From contig CAVSQL010000011.1 in the NCBI GenBank assembly GCA_963730065.1, forward strand, positions 375,545 to 439,544: 64,000 bases of DNA, in the 5' to 3' direction. Positions 53,422 to 62,162 of the stretch are shown piece by piece. This stretch comes from UBA9676 sp963730065 (GTDB taxonomy: Bacteria; Actinomycetota; Actinomycetes; Streptosporangiales; Streptosporangiaceae). A model generated the notes under the pieces. The model saw only the letters and a program-made list of their open reading frames with translations, was not told the origin of the DNA and made no database searches. Each line of letters starts with the position of its first letter. Positions within the stretch are counted from its first letter, which is position 1. Both the position numbers and the translations under genes were made by a program.

Positions 53422-54423
53422 ATGAGCACCCACGGAGCACACCGATGGGCGGAACCGGTGACCAGCTCGCCGGCCGCGGGCGCCGCCACCCTGGTGAACC
53501 GCCAGGCGATCATGTCCGTAGACGCGCTGATCCGCCCCTACCTGCGGCGCACCCCGGTGGCCTGGGCCGACCGGGCGGATTTCGGCCTCCCGCCCGGGCC
53601 GCTGGCACTCAAACTGGAGCACCTCCAGCACACGGGGTCGTTCAAGGCCAGGGGCGCCTTCGCGAACCTGCTGCTGCGTGACATCCCCGGCGCGGGCGTG
53701 GTGGCCGCCTCCGGCGGCAATCATGGCGTGGCGGTCTCCTATGCGGCCCGGGCCCTGGGCGTGCCGGCCAGGATCTATGTCCCGGCCATCTCATCCGCCG
53801 CCAAGATCGCCCGCATCCGGGGATACGGCGCCCACCTGGTCATCGCGGGCGACACCTACGCCGATGCGCTGGCGGCCAGCCAGGAGTGGGCCGCCAGCGG
53901 CGGTGCCCTGACCGTTCATGCCTACGATCAGGCCGAGACCATCCTCGGGGCCGGCACGCTGGCGGCCGAGCTCGCGGAGCAGGCGCCGGCCGCCGTCACC
54001 GTGCTGGCCAGCGTCGGCGGCGGCGGCCTGCTGGCGGGCATCACCGCCGGGTACGCGGGCCGGGTCCAGGTGGTGGGAGCGGAACCCGAACAGGCACCGA
54101 GCCTGAGCCACGCGCTGACGGCGGGGCGGCCGGTGGATGTCCCGGTCGGCGGGGCGGCCGCCGACTCGCTCGGCGCGCGGCGGGTGGGTGAGCTGCCCTT
54201 CTCGATCCTCACCAGGCATGGGGCCCAGGCGGTGCTGGTGAGCGAGGACGCCATCCGCCAGGCCCAGGAGCTGCTGTGGGACCGGCTCCGGCTGGTGGCT
54301 GAGCCGGGAGGCTGCGCGGCGCTGGCGGCGCTGGCGTCCGGCGCGTACCAGGCGGCGCCGGGCGAGACGGTGGCCGTGGTGATCAGCGGGGCGAACACCA
54401 CCGCCGTCGGCTTCGGGCCGTGA
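53422..54423 (+). CDS. Threonine/serine dehydratase-like PLP enzyme
   Basis: 333 aa, fold-type II PLP enzyme. PLP lysine K75 in HTGSFKARGA, phosphate loop ASVGGGGLLAGITAGY, and ASGGNHGVAVSYAA near the substrate carboxylate. No ACT regulatory domain, so it is of the short catabolic or serine-racemase-like type rather than biosynthetic IlvA. Standing alone, divergent from the PH genes. Confidence 0.9.
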   Translation: MSTHGAHRWAEPVTSSPAAGAATLVNRQAIMSVDALIRPYLRRTPVAWADRADFGLPPGPLALKLEHLQHTGSFKARGAFANLLLRDIPGAGVVAASGGNHGVAVSYAARALGVPARIYVPAISSAAKIARIRGYGAHLVIAGDTYADALAASQEWAASGGALTVHAYDQAETILGAGTLAAELAEQAPAAVTVLASVGGGGLLAGITAGYAGRVQVVGAEPEQAPSLSHALTAGRPVDVPVGGAAADSLGARRVGELPFSILTRHGAQAVLVSEDAIRQAQELLWDRLRLVAEPGGCAALAALASGAYQAAPGETVAVVISGANTTAVGFGP

Positions 54424-54438
54424 GCAGCGGCGGGCGCC

Positions 54439-54555
54439 TCAGCTTCCCCCCAGCCCGAGCATGGTGAGCAGCACCAGGGTGAACGTGGCGGAGGCGAGCA
54501 GGCCGTGGCCCAGGACGACCGGCGTGCGCCGGCTAACTGACCCATCTGTACCCAC
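54439..54555 (-). CDS. Single-helix membrane micropeptide, copy 1 (38 aa)
   Basis: A short frame that starts at GTG 54555 and ends TGA 54439. It reads VSRRTPVVLGHGLLASATFT then LVLLTMLGLGGS, one transmembrane helix. It is alignable with the frame at 55113-55301 on the other side of the deaminase gene (shared pattern SR-PVVL-H-LLA-TL-VLL-MLG-G, ending at the same point). Two similar peptides with conserved ends argue for real coding. There is no strong Shine-Dalgarno and the start is uncertain. Confidence 0.45.
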   Translation of the reverse strand: MGTDGSVSRRTPVVLGHGLLASATFTLVLLTMLGLGGS

Positions 54556-54623
54556 CTGGCACGGACGCGTGCCGACGATGGTTCACCGGTCCCGAGGGCA
54601 ATAGGCCGCACTGCCGGGACGCG

Positions 54624-55079
54624 TTAGCGCCCGCCGATGTCCTCGCTCCAGATCTGCGGGTAGCGTTCCTGGAATTCCCGCATAACGGCCTGGCAGCGCT
54701 CATCATCGAGCAGCAGGACGTCCACGCCGTGGCTGGCCAGGAAGTCCAGGTCGCCGGCGAAGGTGCTGGCCTCGCCGACCACCACCCGCGGTATCTGGAA
54801 CAGCAGGATCGCGCCCGTGCACATCGGGCACGGGGCGAGCGTCGTGTACATCGTCATGCCCTGGTAGGAGCGCTGCCGCCCGGCGTTGCGCAGGCAGGCG
54901 ATCTCGCCGTGCGCGATGGGGTCACCCTTCTGCACCCGCTCGTTGTGCCCGGAGGCCAGCAGGCGCCCGCCGCCGGCCAGCGCGGCGCCCACGGGAACCC
55001 CGCCGGCGTCGAGGCTGGACCGCGCCTCGCCGAGCGCGACGTCCATCATCGCGCGGTCATCGGGCCCGTCCGCGTTCAT
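54624..55079 (-). CDS. Cytosine deaminase, yeast Fcy1-like (cytidine deaminase superfamily)
   Basis: 151 aa zinc enzyme. Zn ligands: His57 of AHGEI with catalytic Glu59, and Cys84/Cys87 of APCPMCTGAI. The segments NERVQKGDPIAHGEIACLRN, LFQIPRVVVGEASTFAG, VDVLLLDDERC and the end PQIWSEDIGG match the yeast cytosine deaminase pattern rather than TadA or guanine deaminase. Expected to convert cytosine to uracil for pyrimidine salvage. It lies between two paralogous micropeptide frames on the same strand. Confidence 0.85.
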   Translation of the reverse strand: MNADGPDDRAMMDVALGEARSSLDAGGVPVGAALAGGGRLLASGHNERVQKGDPIAHGEIACLRNAGRQRSYQGMTMYTTLAPCPMCTGAILLFQIPRVVVGEASTFAGDLDFLASHGVDVLLLDDERCQAVMREFQERYPQIWSEDIGGR

Positions 55080-55112
55080 CGGCTCGCTCCTCGGTCAGCC
55101 AGTAGGGCGAGC

Positions 55113-55301
55113 CTAGTTGGCCCCGACCCCGAGCATGGCCAGCACCACCGGGGTCAGCGTCGTGACCGCGAGCAGGACGTGGGCCAGGACGACCGGGCCG
55201 GGCAGCCGGCTGGCGACCGGATGCGTGCCATCGATGGCTTGCCAGCGGCTGGCGGATCTGTTGCTGACGCCGGGAACAGAGTTACAGTCCTCCCGAGGCA
55301 T
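55113..55301 (-). CDS. Single-helix membrane micropeptide, copy 2 (62 aa)
   Basis: ATG 55301 to TAG 55113. The C-terminal half reads VASRLPGPVVLAHVLLAVTT then LTPVVLAMLGVGAN, one membrane helix closely similar to the micropeptide at 54439-54555. The N-terminal 25 residues are less protein-like, so a later start is possible. It lies 33 bp upstream of the deaminase gene and is divergent from the secreted hydrolase. Function unknown. Confidence 0.45.
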   Translation of the reverse strand: MPREDCNSVPGVSNRSASRWQAIDGTHPVASRLPGPVVLAHVLLAVTTLTPVVLAMLGVGAN

Positions 55302-55338
55302 CGGCGCGTGATCGTGGAGTAACACAGGGAGCGTGGTC

Positions 55339-56772
55339 ATGGCGAGGAAGTTCAGACTATGGGGGATCGGATTCGCTGCGGCCCTGCTCGCCGGGTTAGT
55401 CCCGGCGGCGCCCGCGCTCGCCTCGCAGCCCGCCTGCGGTGGCTCGGGAACGGTGACGACCCAGACCGGGGCGCTGCCCGACGGGGCGACATATGAGATC
55501 CAGTGCCCGGCCGGGGCCTGGAACGGCACGCTCTTCTTGTACAGCCACGGATACGTGGTGCCCGGCAGCGCCAACCCGGCCGTCGATGTCGGTGACCCGG
55601 CCACGGGCGCGTGGATGCTCGGCCACGGCTACGCCCTCGCGGGTTCCTCCTACGCGAGCACGGGCTGGGCGATCCAGCAGGCGCTGCCCGATCAGATCGC
55701 CGCGCTGGACGCCTTCGATCAGGCCTTCGGCACCCCGGCCCGCACGGTCGCGTGGGGCCACTCGCTCGGCGGCATCATCACGGCCGGCCTGATCCAGCGC
55801 TACCCGGGCCGCTTCAGCGCCGCGCTGCCGATGTGCGGCGTGCTTTCCGGCGGCGTCGCCACCTGGAACACCGCGCTGGACGCCGAGTTCGCCTTCCAGC
55901 AGCTGATCGACCCCCAGGTCCAGGTGGTCAACATCACCAACCCCTCCGGCAACCTGGCCGGGGCCGTCGCGGCCGCGAACGAGGCTCAGGCGACGGCGCA
56001 GGGCCGGGCCCGGCTGGCGCTGGCGGCGGCGCTCGGCGACACCCCGGGCTGGTTCACGCCCCTGTCTCCCGAGCCAGCCTCCACCGACTACGCGGACCAG
56101 GAGGTCAACCAGTACCTCTGGGACACCCAGGTGGACTTCCCGTTCATCTTCGCCTTCCGCGCCGAACTCGAGGCGCGGGCGGGCGGGAACCCGTCCTGGA
56201 ACACGGGCGTGAACTATTCCCGCGACCTGGCGAAATCGGCCGACCTCCCCGAGGTGGCCGCGCTCTACCGGCAGGCGGGGCTCAGCCTGCGCCACGACCT
56301 GCAGGCGCTCAACCAGGCCACGCGGATCAGCGCTGACCCGCCCGCCGTGGCGTACCTGGCGCGCAACATCGTCTTCACCGGGCGCCTGCCGGTGCCGGTG
56401 CTCACCATGCACACCACCGGCGACGGGCTGGTGGTGCCGGAGAACGAGCAGGCCTACCGCAGCGCCGTGGACCGCGCCGGGGACGGGCAACTGCTGCGCC
56501 AGATCTTCGTCGACCGCGCCGGGCACTGCGCGTTCACGCCGGCCGAGACGATCACGGCGGTCAAGGTCCTGGTCAACCGCCTCGACACCGGCCGGTGGAA
56601 CGCCTCCGCGCTCGACCCGGCCAGCCTGAACGCCCGGGCCGCCGGGCTCGGCCCGGACTACAACATCTTCGCGGTCGGCACCGCACCCCCGGTGGCGACC
56701 CCGCCGGCGTTCCTGCGCTACCGGCCCTTCCCTTACCTGCGCCCCTTCGACCTCGCCCCCCACGGCGGGTAG
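55339..56772 (+). CDS. Secreted alpha/beta hydrolase (lipase/esterase-like)
   Basis: 477 aa. Signal peptide residues 1-30 (LWGIGFAAALLAGLVPAAPA), then an alpha/beta hydrolase: nucleophile elbow GHSLGG, Asp in HTTGDGLVV, His in RAGHCAFT. A 150-residue insertion after the nucleophile forms a lid or cap. Two Cys pairs may form disulfides. Substrate unknown (ester or lipid). AGGGAGC upstream of ATG 55339. Confidence 0.85.
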   Translation: MARKFRLWGIGFAAALLAGLVPAAPALASQPACGGSGTVTTQTGALPDGATYEIQCPAGAWNGTLFLYSHGYVVPGSANPAVDVGDPATGAWMLGHGYALAGSSYASTGWAIQQALPDQIAALDAFDQAFGTPARTVAWGHSLGGIITAGLIQRYPGRFSAALPMCGVLSGGVATWNTALDAEFAFQQLIDPQVQVVNITNPSGNLAGAVAAANEAQATAQGRARLALAAALGDTPGWFTPLSPEPASTDYADQEVNQYLWDTQVDFPFIFAFRAELEARAGGNPSWNTGVNYSRDLAKSADLPEVAALYRQAGLSLRHDLQALNQATRISADPPAVAYLARNIVFTGRLPVPVLTMHTTGDGLVVPENEQAYRSAVDRAGDGQLLRQIFVDRAGHCAFTPAETITAVKVLVNRLDTGRWNASALDPASLNARAAGLGPDYNIFAVGTAPPVATPPAFLRYRPFPYLRPFDLAPHGG

Positions 56773-56775
56773 CGG

Positions 56776-56818
56776 CCCCGGGACCGCATGCCACTGTCGC
56801 CTCAGGTCCCAGCCGGGG
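56776..56818. terminator. Weak bidirectional hairpin between convergent genes
   Basis: CCCCGGGACC and GGTCCC-N4-GGGG can pair around a 19-base loop between the hydrolase and rhaB 3' ends. The large loop and internal gap make it a modest candidate. Confidence 0.25.
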
Positions 56819-58306
56819 TCAGCTGGGGCGGCCGGAATCCGGGCCTGCCCGGCGGGCGGCCTCGTCCCATGCGTGGGCTCTCCCGCGGGACGGCTCGAAC
56901 CGGCGCAGGTTCTGGGTTCTGCGGACCAGCTGGCGCATCCCGCCGAGATCATCCGGTGCGGCTCCCAGCGCCCGCGCCTGCACGAGCACGTTGCCCAGGG
57001 CGGTGGCCTCCACCGGCCCGGCGACCACCGGCAGGCCGCACGCGTCGGCGGTGAGCTGGCACAGCAGGGCGTTCCTGGACCCGCCGCCGACGATGTGGAC
57101 GGTGTCCACGTGCCGCCCGGACAGCCGCTGGACCTCGGCGATGGTGCGCCGGTGGGCCAGGGCCAGGCTGTCGAGAATGCACCGGACGGTCGCTCCCGGA
57201 TCGGCGGGCGGGTCCTGGCCAGTGCGGCGGCAGGCATCGGCGATCCGGCCGGGCATGTCGCCGGGGGTGAGGAAGCCCGGGTCGTCCGGGTCGACCACGG
57301 CGCGCAGCGCCGGCGCCCCGGCCGCGGCCGCCAGCAGGATGTCGAGATCGGCCGCCATCCCCCGCGCCGACCAGGTCCGCACCGACTCCTGCAGCAGCCA
57401 CAGGCCCATCACGTTGCGCAGGTAGCGGATCGTCCCGTCGATCCCGGTCTCGTTGGTGAAGTTGGCCTGGAAACTGGCCTCGCTCAGCACCGGCCCGGGC
57501 AGTTCCATCCCCACCAGGGACCAGGTGCCGCACGAGATGTAGGCGAAGTCGGGTCCATGGGCGGGCACGGCGGCGACCGCCGAGGCCGTGTCGTGGGAGC
57601 CGACCGCGAGCACCGGCACGGGCGCGGCCAGGCCGGCCCCGGCGGTAATCCGGGGCAGCAGGTCCCCGATGGTGTCCCCGGGACGGCGCAGCGGCGGGAA
57701 GATATCCGGCCGGATGCCGACGCGGGTCATGACCGACGTGGCCCAGGCCTGCGCCCGCACGTCGTAGAGCTGGGTGGTGGACGCGTTCGTCATCTCCGCG
57801 CCGGCCTGCCCGGTGAGCCAGAAAGCCAGCAGATCGGGGATCATCAGCAGGGTGCGCGCGGCCGCCAGCTGGGGCGTGCCGGCCGCGGCGGCGAGCTGGA
57901 AGATCGTGTTGAGCGGAAGCTGCTGGATACCGGTGACGGCGTACAGCTCCGCCGCCGGCACCTGGCCGAGCACCTGCTCGGCCACTCCCTCGGTGCGCGT
58001 GTCCCGGTAGTGCACCGGGTTCCCGAGCAGGGTGTCGCCGGAATCGAGCAGGCCGTAGTCGACCCCCCAGGTGTCGATGCCCAGGCTGGCCAGGCCGACG
58101 CCGGCCCGGGCGGCGGCGCCCAGACCGTCCAGGACACCCTGGAACAGCGCGAGGATGTCCCAGTGGAGGGTCCCGAGCACCCTGACCGGGACGTTGGGGA
58201 ACCTGTGCAGCTCGTGGAGTTTCAGCTGCTGGCCCTGGCCGACGGTGCCCATCATGACCCGGCCGCCGGAGGCGCCGAGGTCGACGGCGGCCACCGTCGC
58301 GGTCAA
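56819..58306 (-). CDS. rhaB: Rhamnulokinase
   Basis: 495 aa FGGY-family sugar kinase that phosphorylates L-rhamnulose. ATP site VAAVDLGASGGRVMMG, substrate-site GIDTWGVDYGLLDSG, C-terminal HIVGGGSRNALLCQLTADAC (FGGY signature 2). Start TTG at 58306 has GAGGG six bases upstream and overlaps, as TTGA, the stop of a 20-codon leader ORF. Last gene of the rhamnose operon. Confidence 0.93.
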   Translation of the reverse strand: MTATVAAVDLGASGGRVMMGTVGQGQQLKLHELHRFPNVPVRVLGTLHWDILALFQGVLDGLGAAARAGVGLASLGIDTWGVDYGLLDSGDTLLGNPVHYRDTRTEGVAEQVLGQVPAAELYAVTGIQQLPLNTIFQLAAAAGTPQLAAARTLLMIPDLLAFWLTGQAGAEMTNASTTQLYDVRAQAWATSVMTRVGIRPDIFPPLRRPGDTIGDLLPRITAGAGLAAPVPVLAVGSHDTASAVAAVPAHGPDFAYISCGTWSLVGMELPGPVLSEASFQANFTNETGIDGTIRYLRNVMGLWLLQESVRTWSARGMAADLDILLAAAAGAPALRAVVDPDDPGFLTPGDMPGRIADACRRTGQDPPADPGATVRCILDSLALAHRRTIAEVQRLSGRHVDTVHIVGGGSRNALLCQLTADACGLPVVAGPVEATALGNVLVQARALGAAPDDLGGMRQLVRRTQNLRRFEPSRGRAHAWDEAARRAGPDSGRPS

Positions 58307-58365
58307 AGCAGGCCCTCATGGGCGGCCCAGACCACCGCCTGGATCGACGCGCCGGCTCCCATCAT
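58303..58365 (-). CDS. 20-codon leader ORF translationally coupled to rhaB
   Basis: ATG 58365 preceded by a very strong GAGGAGGAGG five bases upstream, far better than the rhaB site. It reads MMGAGASIQAVVWAAHEGLL and stops (TGA) within the rhaB TTG start codon. The arrangement predicts reinitiation: ribosomes loaded at the strong site end exactly at the weak TTG. A coding remnant of an earlier rhaB start is the alternative. Confidence 0.5.
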   Translation of the reverse strand: MMGAGASIQAVVWAAHEGLL

Positions 58366-58405
58366 GCTTACCTCCTCCTCGGCGGGGTGACGGCGGGCTG
58401 CCCGG

Positions 58406-60442
58406 TCAGCGCAGGAACGCGGCCGCCACCCCCGCGTCGACCGGGATATGCAGCCCGGTGGTCAGGGAGAGCTCACCGGCGGTGAGGACGAACACGGCCG
58501 CGGCCACGTGCTCGGGCAGGACTTCGCGCCCCAGCAGCGTCCGTTTGGCGTAGAAGGCCCCCAGCTCGGACTCGGGGACGCCGTAGACCGCGGCCCGCTG
58601 CGCGCCCCAGCCGGCGGCGAAGATGCCGGAACCGCGGACGACGCCGTCGGGGTTGATCCCATTGACCCGGATACCGAACTCGCCGAGCTCGGCGGCGAGC
58701 AGCCGCACCTGGTGGGCCTGGTCGGCCTTGGCGGCACCGTAGGCGACGTTGCTCGGCCCCGCGAACACCGCGTTCTTGCTGCAGATGTAGACGATGTCCC
58801 CGCCCATCCCCTGGGCCCGCATGATCCGGGCGGCCGCGCGGGAGACCAGGAACGAGCCCTTCGCCATCACGTCGTGCTGGAGGTCCCAGTCGGCCGTGGT
58901 GGTCTCGGCCAGCGGCTTGGAAATCGACAGCCCTGCGTTGTTCACCACCAGGTCCACCCCGCCGAACGCGAGCGCCGCGGCCGCGAAGGCCCGCTCGACG
59001 CTCGCCTCGTCGGTCACGTCAGCGGTCGCTGCGACGGCGGCGTCCGCCGAGCCGATGGCGCCCGCGACCTCGGCCGCTGCGCCGGCGTCCCGGTCGGCGA
59101 CGACCACGCAGGCGCCCTCGGCGGCCAGGCGATGGGCCGTGGCCCGGCCGATGCCCGACCCGCCGCCGGTCACCAGCGCCACCCGGGTGGCCAGCGGCCT
59201 GGGCTTGGGGCGGCGGCGCAGCTTGGCCTCCTCCAGTTCCCAGTACTCGATCCGGAACTTCTCGCTCTCGGGGATCGGGCAGTAAGTGGAGACCGACTCG
59301 GCGCCGGCCATCACGTTGATCGCGTTGACGTAGAACTCCCCCGCCACCCGGGCGGTCTGCGCGTCCGCGCCGAAGCTGAACATGCCCACGCCCGGGACCA
59401 GCACGATCGCCGGGTCGGCGCCGCGCATGGGTGGCGAGGACGCGCCCGCATGCCGCTGGTAGTAGGCCCGGTAGCTGGCCCGGTAGCTGTCGTGCAGCTC
59501 GCCGAGGCGGGCGATCATCTCCGGAACGGGGGCGGACGGCGGCAGGTCGAGCACGAGCGGCGCGACCTTGGTGCGCAGGAAGTGGTCGGGGCAGGAGGTG
59601 CCGAGCGCGGCCAGCGCGGGGTGCCTGCCCCGGGCCAGGAAGTCCAGCACCACCGGGGTGCCGGTGAAGCGCCCCACCTGCGGCCGGTCGGTGGAGGCGA
59701 GCCCGCGGATGACCGGCGCCAGCTCCGCCGCGCGGGCGCGGCGCTCGGGTTCCGGTAGCGGCGCGAAACCGGGGATCACGGGCCCGAACGGGTCGGCCCG
59801 GCCGTGGGTGCCCAGGTACCGCTGGGCCGTCGCGATGATCTCCAGGGAGTTCGCCTCGCACTCATCGCTGGTCGAGCCCCAGGCGGTGATCCCATGGCCG
59901 CCGAGTATGACGCCGATCGCCTCCGGGCTGGCCCGCTGCACCTCGGCAATGTCCAGGCCAAGCTGGAAGCCGGGCCGCCGCCAGGGCACCCACACGACCC
60001 GGCCGCCGAAGCAGGCCCGGGTCAGGGCCTCGCCGTCGGCGGCGGTGGCCAGGGCGATCCCGGCGTCCGGATGCAGGTGGTCCACATGGGCCGCCTCGAC
60101 CAGGCCGTGCATCGCGGTGTCGATGGACGGGGCCGCGCCGCCCTTGCCGTGCAGGCAGAAGTCGAACGCGGCGACCATCTCGTCCTCGTGTTCCGGTCCG
60201 CGGTACACCCCGGTCAGCGCCCGCAGCCGGTCGAGCCGCAGCACGGCCAGGCCGTCGGCGGTGAGGGTGCCCAGGTCCCCCCCGGACCCCTTCACCCACA
60301 GCAGCGGCACCGGCTGCCGGGTCACCGGATCGTCCACCTCCGCCTTCACAGAGGCGTTGCCGCCCGCGTAGTTGGTGTTGCGGGGGTCGGAACCGAGCCG
60401 GTTGCTGCGCGCCAGCAGTTCGGCGACCTCTGGTTGGGTCAT
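58406..60442 (-). CDS. rhaD: Bifunctional rhamnulose-1-phosphate aldolase / short-chain dehydrogenase
   Basis: 678 aa fusion. Residues 1-400 form a class II aldolase domain (NTNYAGGNASVKAEV, Zn-binding HVDHLHPDAG, GGHGITAWG). Residues 425-678 are an SDR (VALVTGGGSGIGRATAHRLA, VNNAGLSIS, catalytic YICSKNAV and VAYGAAK). The aldolase splits L-rhamnulose-1-phosphate into DHAP and L-lactaldehyde; the SDR part is expected to oxidise lactaldehyde. Such fusions replace separate rhaD/lactaldehyde dehydrogenase in many soil bacteria. Confidence 0.93.
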   Translation of the reverse strand: MTQPEVAELLARSNRLGSDPRNTNYAGGNASVKAEVDDPVTRQPVPLLWVKGSGGDLGTLTADGLAVLRLDRLRALTGVYRGPEHEDEMVAAFDFCLHGKGGAAPSIDTAMHGLVEAAHVDHLHPDAGIALATAADGEALTRACFGGRVVWVPWRRPGFQLGLDIAEVQRASPEAIGVILGGHGITAWGSTSDECEANSLEIIATAQRYLGTHGRADPFGPVIPGFAPLPEPERRARAAELAPVIRGLASTDRPQVGRFTGTPVVLDFLARGRHPALAALGTSCPDHFLRTKVAPLVLDLPPSAPVPEMIARLGELHDSYRASYRAYYQRHAGASSPPMRGADPAIVLVPGVGMFSFGADAQTARVAGEFYVNAINVMAGAESVSTYCPIPESEKFRIEYWELEEAKLRRRPKPRPLATRVALVTGGGSGIGRATAHRLAAEGACVVVADRDAGAAAEVAGAIGSADAAVAATADVTDEASVERAFAAAALAFGGVDLVVNNAGLSISKPLAETTTADWDLQHDVMAKGSFLVSRAAARIMRAQGMGGDIVYICSKNAVFAGPSNVAYGAAKADQAHQVRLLAAELGEFGIRVNGINPDGVVRGSGIFAAGWGAQRAAVYGVPESELGAFYAKRTLLGREVLPEHVAAAVFVLTAGELSLTTGLHIPVDAGVAAAFLR

Positions 60443-60497
60443 GTCGCTCCCTGGTCAGACGTGGCTGCGGCGGCGGGGCGGCACCGTGCCGGAGCCC

Positions 60498-61664
60498 CTA
60501 GCTGCCCCAGCTGGCGGGGGTGCCGCCGACCCGGCCGGCGACGATCTTTTCGGCGTAGCCGGAGCGGTGGTAGGCGGCGGCCGGGTCGGGATCCAGGCCC
60601 ATTTCTTGGCGCAGTTCAGCGAGCAGGGGGCGCACGTCGGTGTTGTAGGCGTCCATGAACACCGCGTGGGCGCCGAGCACGTCCCCGGCCTGCTGGGCGG
60701 CGGCCAGGGCGGGGGCGTCGATCAGCAGCGCCTTGGCCGTGGCCTCCTGCACGTTCATCACCGAGCGGATCTGGGCGGGGATCTTCGGCTCGATGTTGTG
60801 GCACTGATCGAGCATGAACGCGATGCCGGCCTCAGGGCGCAGGGCACCGGCCGAGACGACCTCGTGCATGATGCGGAACAGCTGGAACGGATCAGCCGCC
60901 CCGACCATCAGGTCATCGTCGGCGTAGAACCGGGAGTTGAAGTCGAACCCGCCCAGCCGCCCGGCCCGCAGCAGCATCGCCACGATGAACTCGATGTTGG
61001 TGCCCGGAGCGTGGTGCCCGGTGTCCACCACCACCGCCGCCCGCTGGCCCAGGGCGACGCAGTGCACCAGGGACGTGCCCCAGTCGGGCACGTCGGTGGT
61101 GTAGAACGACGGCTCGAACAGCTTGTACTCCAGCAGCATCCGCTGATCGGGGCCCAGCCGCTCGTAGACCACGGCCAGAGATTCGGCGAGGCGTTCCTGC
61201 CGGGCGCGGATGTCGTCTTGGCCGGGGTAGTTGGTGCCATCGGCGAACCACAGCTTCAGATCCGCCGACCCGGTCGCGTCCATGACATCCACGCACTCCA
61301 GCAACGCGGTCAGCGCCTTGGCCCGCACCGCCGGATCCGGGTTGGCCACACTGCCCAGCCGGTAGTCATCGTCCTGGAACACGTTCGCATTGACCGTCCC
61401 GATCACCACCCCCCGCTCCCGCGCGTATTCCGCCAGCTGCCCGTAGTCGTCGACCTTGTCCCACGGGATGTGCACCGCCACGCTCGGCGCCACCCCGGTG
61501 AACGCGTGCACCTGCGCCGCGTCGTCGATCTTCTCCTGCGGCGTGCGCGGCACCCCCGGCTGCGCGAACACCTTGAACCGGGTCCCGGTATTACCAAACG
61601 CCCACGACGGCAACTCGACCCGCTGCGCCCGCAAAGCGCTCTTCACCGCGGTCACATCACCCAT
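60498..61664 (-). CDS. rhaI: L-rhamnose isomerase (RhaI type)
   Basis: 388 aa TIM-barrel metal enzyme that converts L-rhamnose to L-rhamnulose. Features: ELPSWAFGNTGTRFKVFAQP, WFADGTNYPGQDD, LEYKLFEPSFY, VVDTGHHAPGTNIE and FDFNSRFYADDDL with Glu/Asp/His metal ligands. It is of the short RhaI type found in Rhizobium and Pseudomonas, not the E. coli RhaA type. Confidence 0.93.
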   Translation of the reverse strand: MGDVTAVKSALRAQRVELPSWAFGNTGTRFKVFAQPGVPRTPQEKIDDAAQVHAFTGVAPSVAVHIPWDKVDDYGQLAEYARERGVVIGTVNANVFQDDDYRLGSVANPDPAVRAKALTALLECVDVMDATGSADLKLWFADGTNYPGQDDIRARQERLAESLAVVYERLGPDQRMLLEYKLFEPSFYTTDVPDWGTSLVHCVALGQRAAVVVDTGHHAPGTNIEFIVAMLLRAGRLGGFDFNSRFYADDDLMVGAADPFQLFRIMHEVVSAGALRPEAGIAFMLDQCHNIEPKIPAQIRSVMNVQEATAKALLIDAPALAAAQQAGDVLGAHAVFMDAYNTDVRPLLAELRQEMGLDPDPAAAYHRSGYAEKIVAGRVGGTPASWGS

Positions 61665-61704
61665 AACTGTTCATCTCCAGGCAGCAGATCAGATGCGGTC
61701 ACGC

Positions 61705-62025
61705 TCAGTCGAGATGGAAGATCTCGGTGATCCGGCGGAACCCTTCGTCGGGCCGCTGGTCGCCGAGGTCAGCGAAGAACGGTGCCATCTCCGCCTGCCA
61801 GCGGTCGTTGACGTCGGTCTGCGCCATGTGCTGCAGTGCCGCTTCGTAGTCGTCGGTCTCGAGGTAGCCGACGAGCAGCCCGTCGTCGGCGAGGAAGATG
61901 GTGTAGTTCGCCCAGCCGGCGCTGCTCAGCGCCTCGGTCATCTCGGGCCAGACCCGGCGGTGGGCGGCCCGGTACTCCTCGAGCTGGTCCGGCCGGACCC
62001 GGGCGAGGAAGCAGACACGCTCCAC
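61705..62025 (-). CDS. rhaM: L-rhamnose mutarotase
   Basis: 106 aa, ferredoxin-like fold that interconverts rhamnose anomers. ERVCFLARVRPDQLEEYRAA, HRRVWPEMTEALSSAGWANY, FLADDGLLVGYLETDDYEAA and the end RITEIFHLD match the family. Start GTG at 62025 has GGGAGG six bases upstream. Confidence 0.92.
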   Translation of the reverse strand: MERVCFLARVRPDQLEEYRAAHRRVWPEMTEALSSAGWANYTIFLADDGLLVGYLETDDYEAALQHMAQTDVNDRWQAEMAPFFADLGDQRPDEGFRRITEIFHLD

Positions 62026-62052
62026 GGCAAACCTCCCTGGCGTCTCGTCAGG

Positions 62053-62094
62053 GTGGGCACCCGGGCCGGGAAGGAGCCCGGCCCGGGTACCCAC
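62053..62094 (-). terminator. 18-bp hairpin between rhaS and rhaM
   Basis: Arms GTGGGCACCCGGGCCGGG and CCCGGCCCGGGTACCCAC pair over 18 bp with one wobble position and a 6-base loop. No U-tract. Located right after the binding-protein gene, it could be a partial terminator or an RNA-stabilising 3' hairpin giving more binding protein than enzymes. Confidence 0.6.
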
Positions 62095-62162
62095 CGTTCC
62101 TGGCTGACCGGGAGCGGGCGCTCGATGGGCGGGATCGCCGCCCGGCGGTCAGCCGTCTGGTG

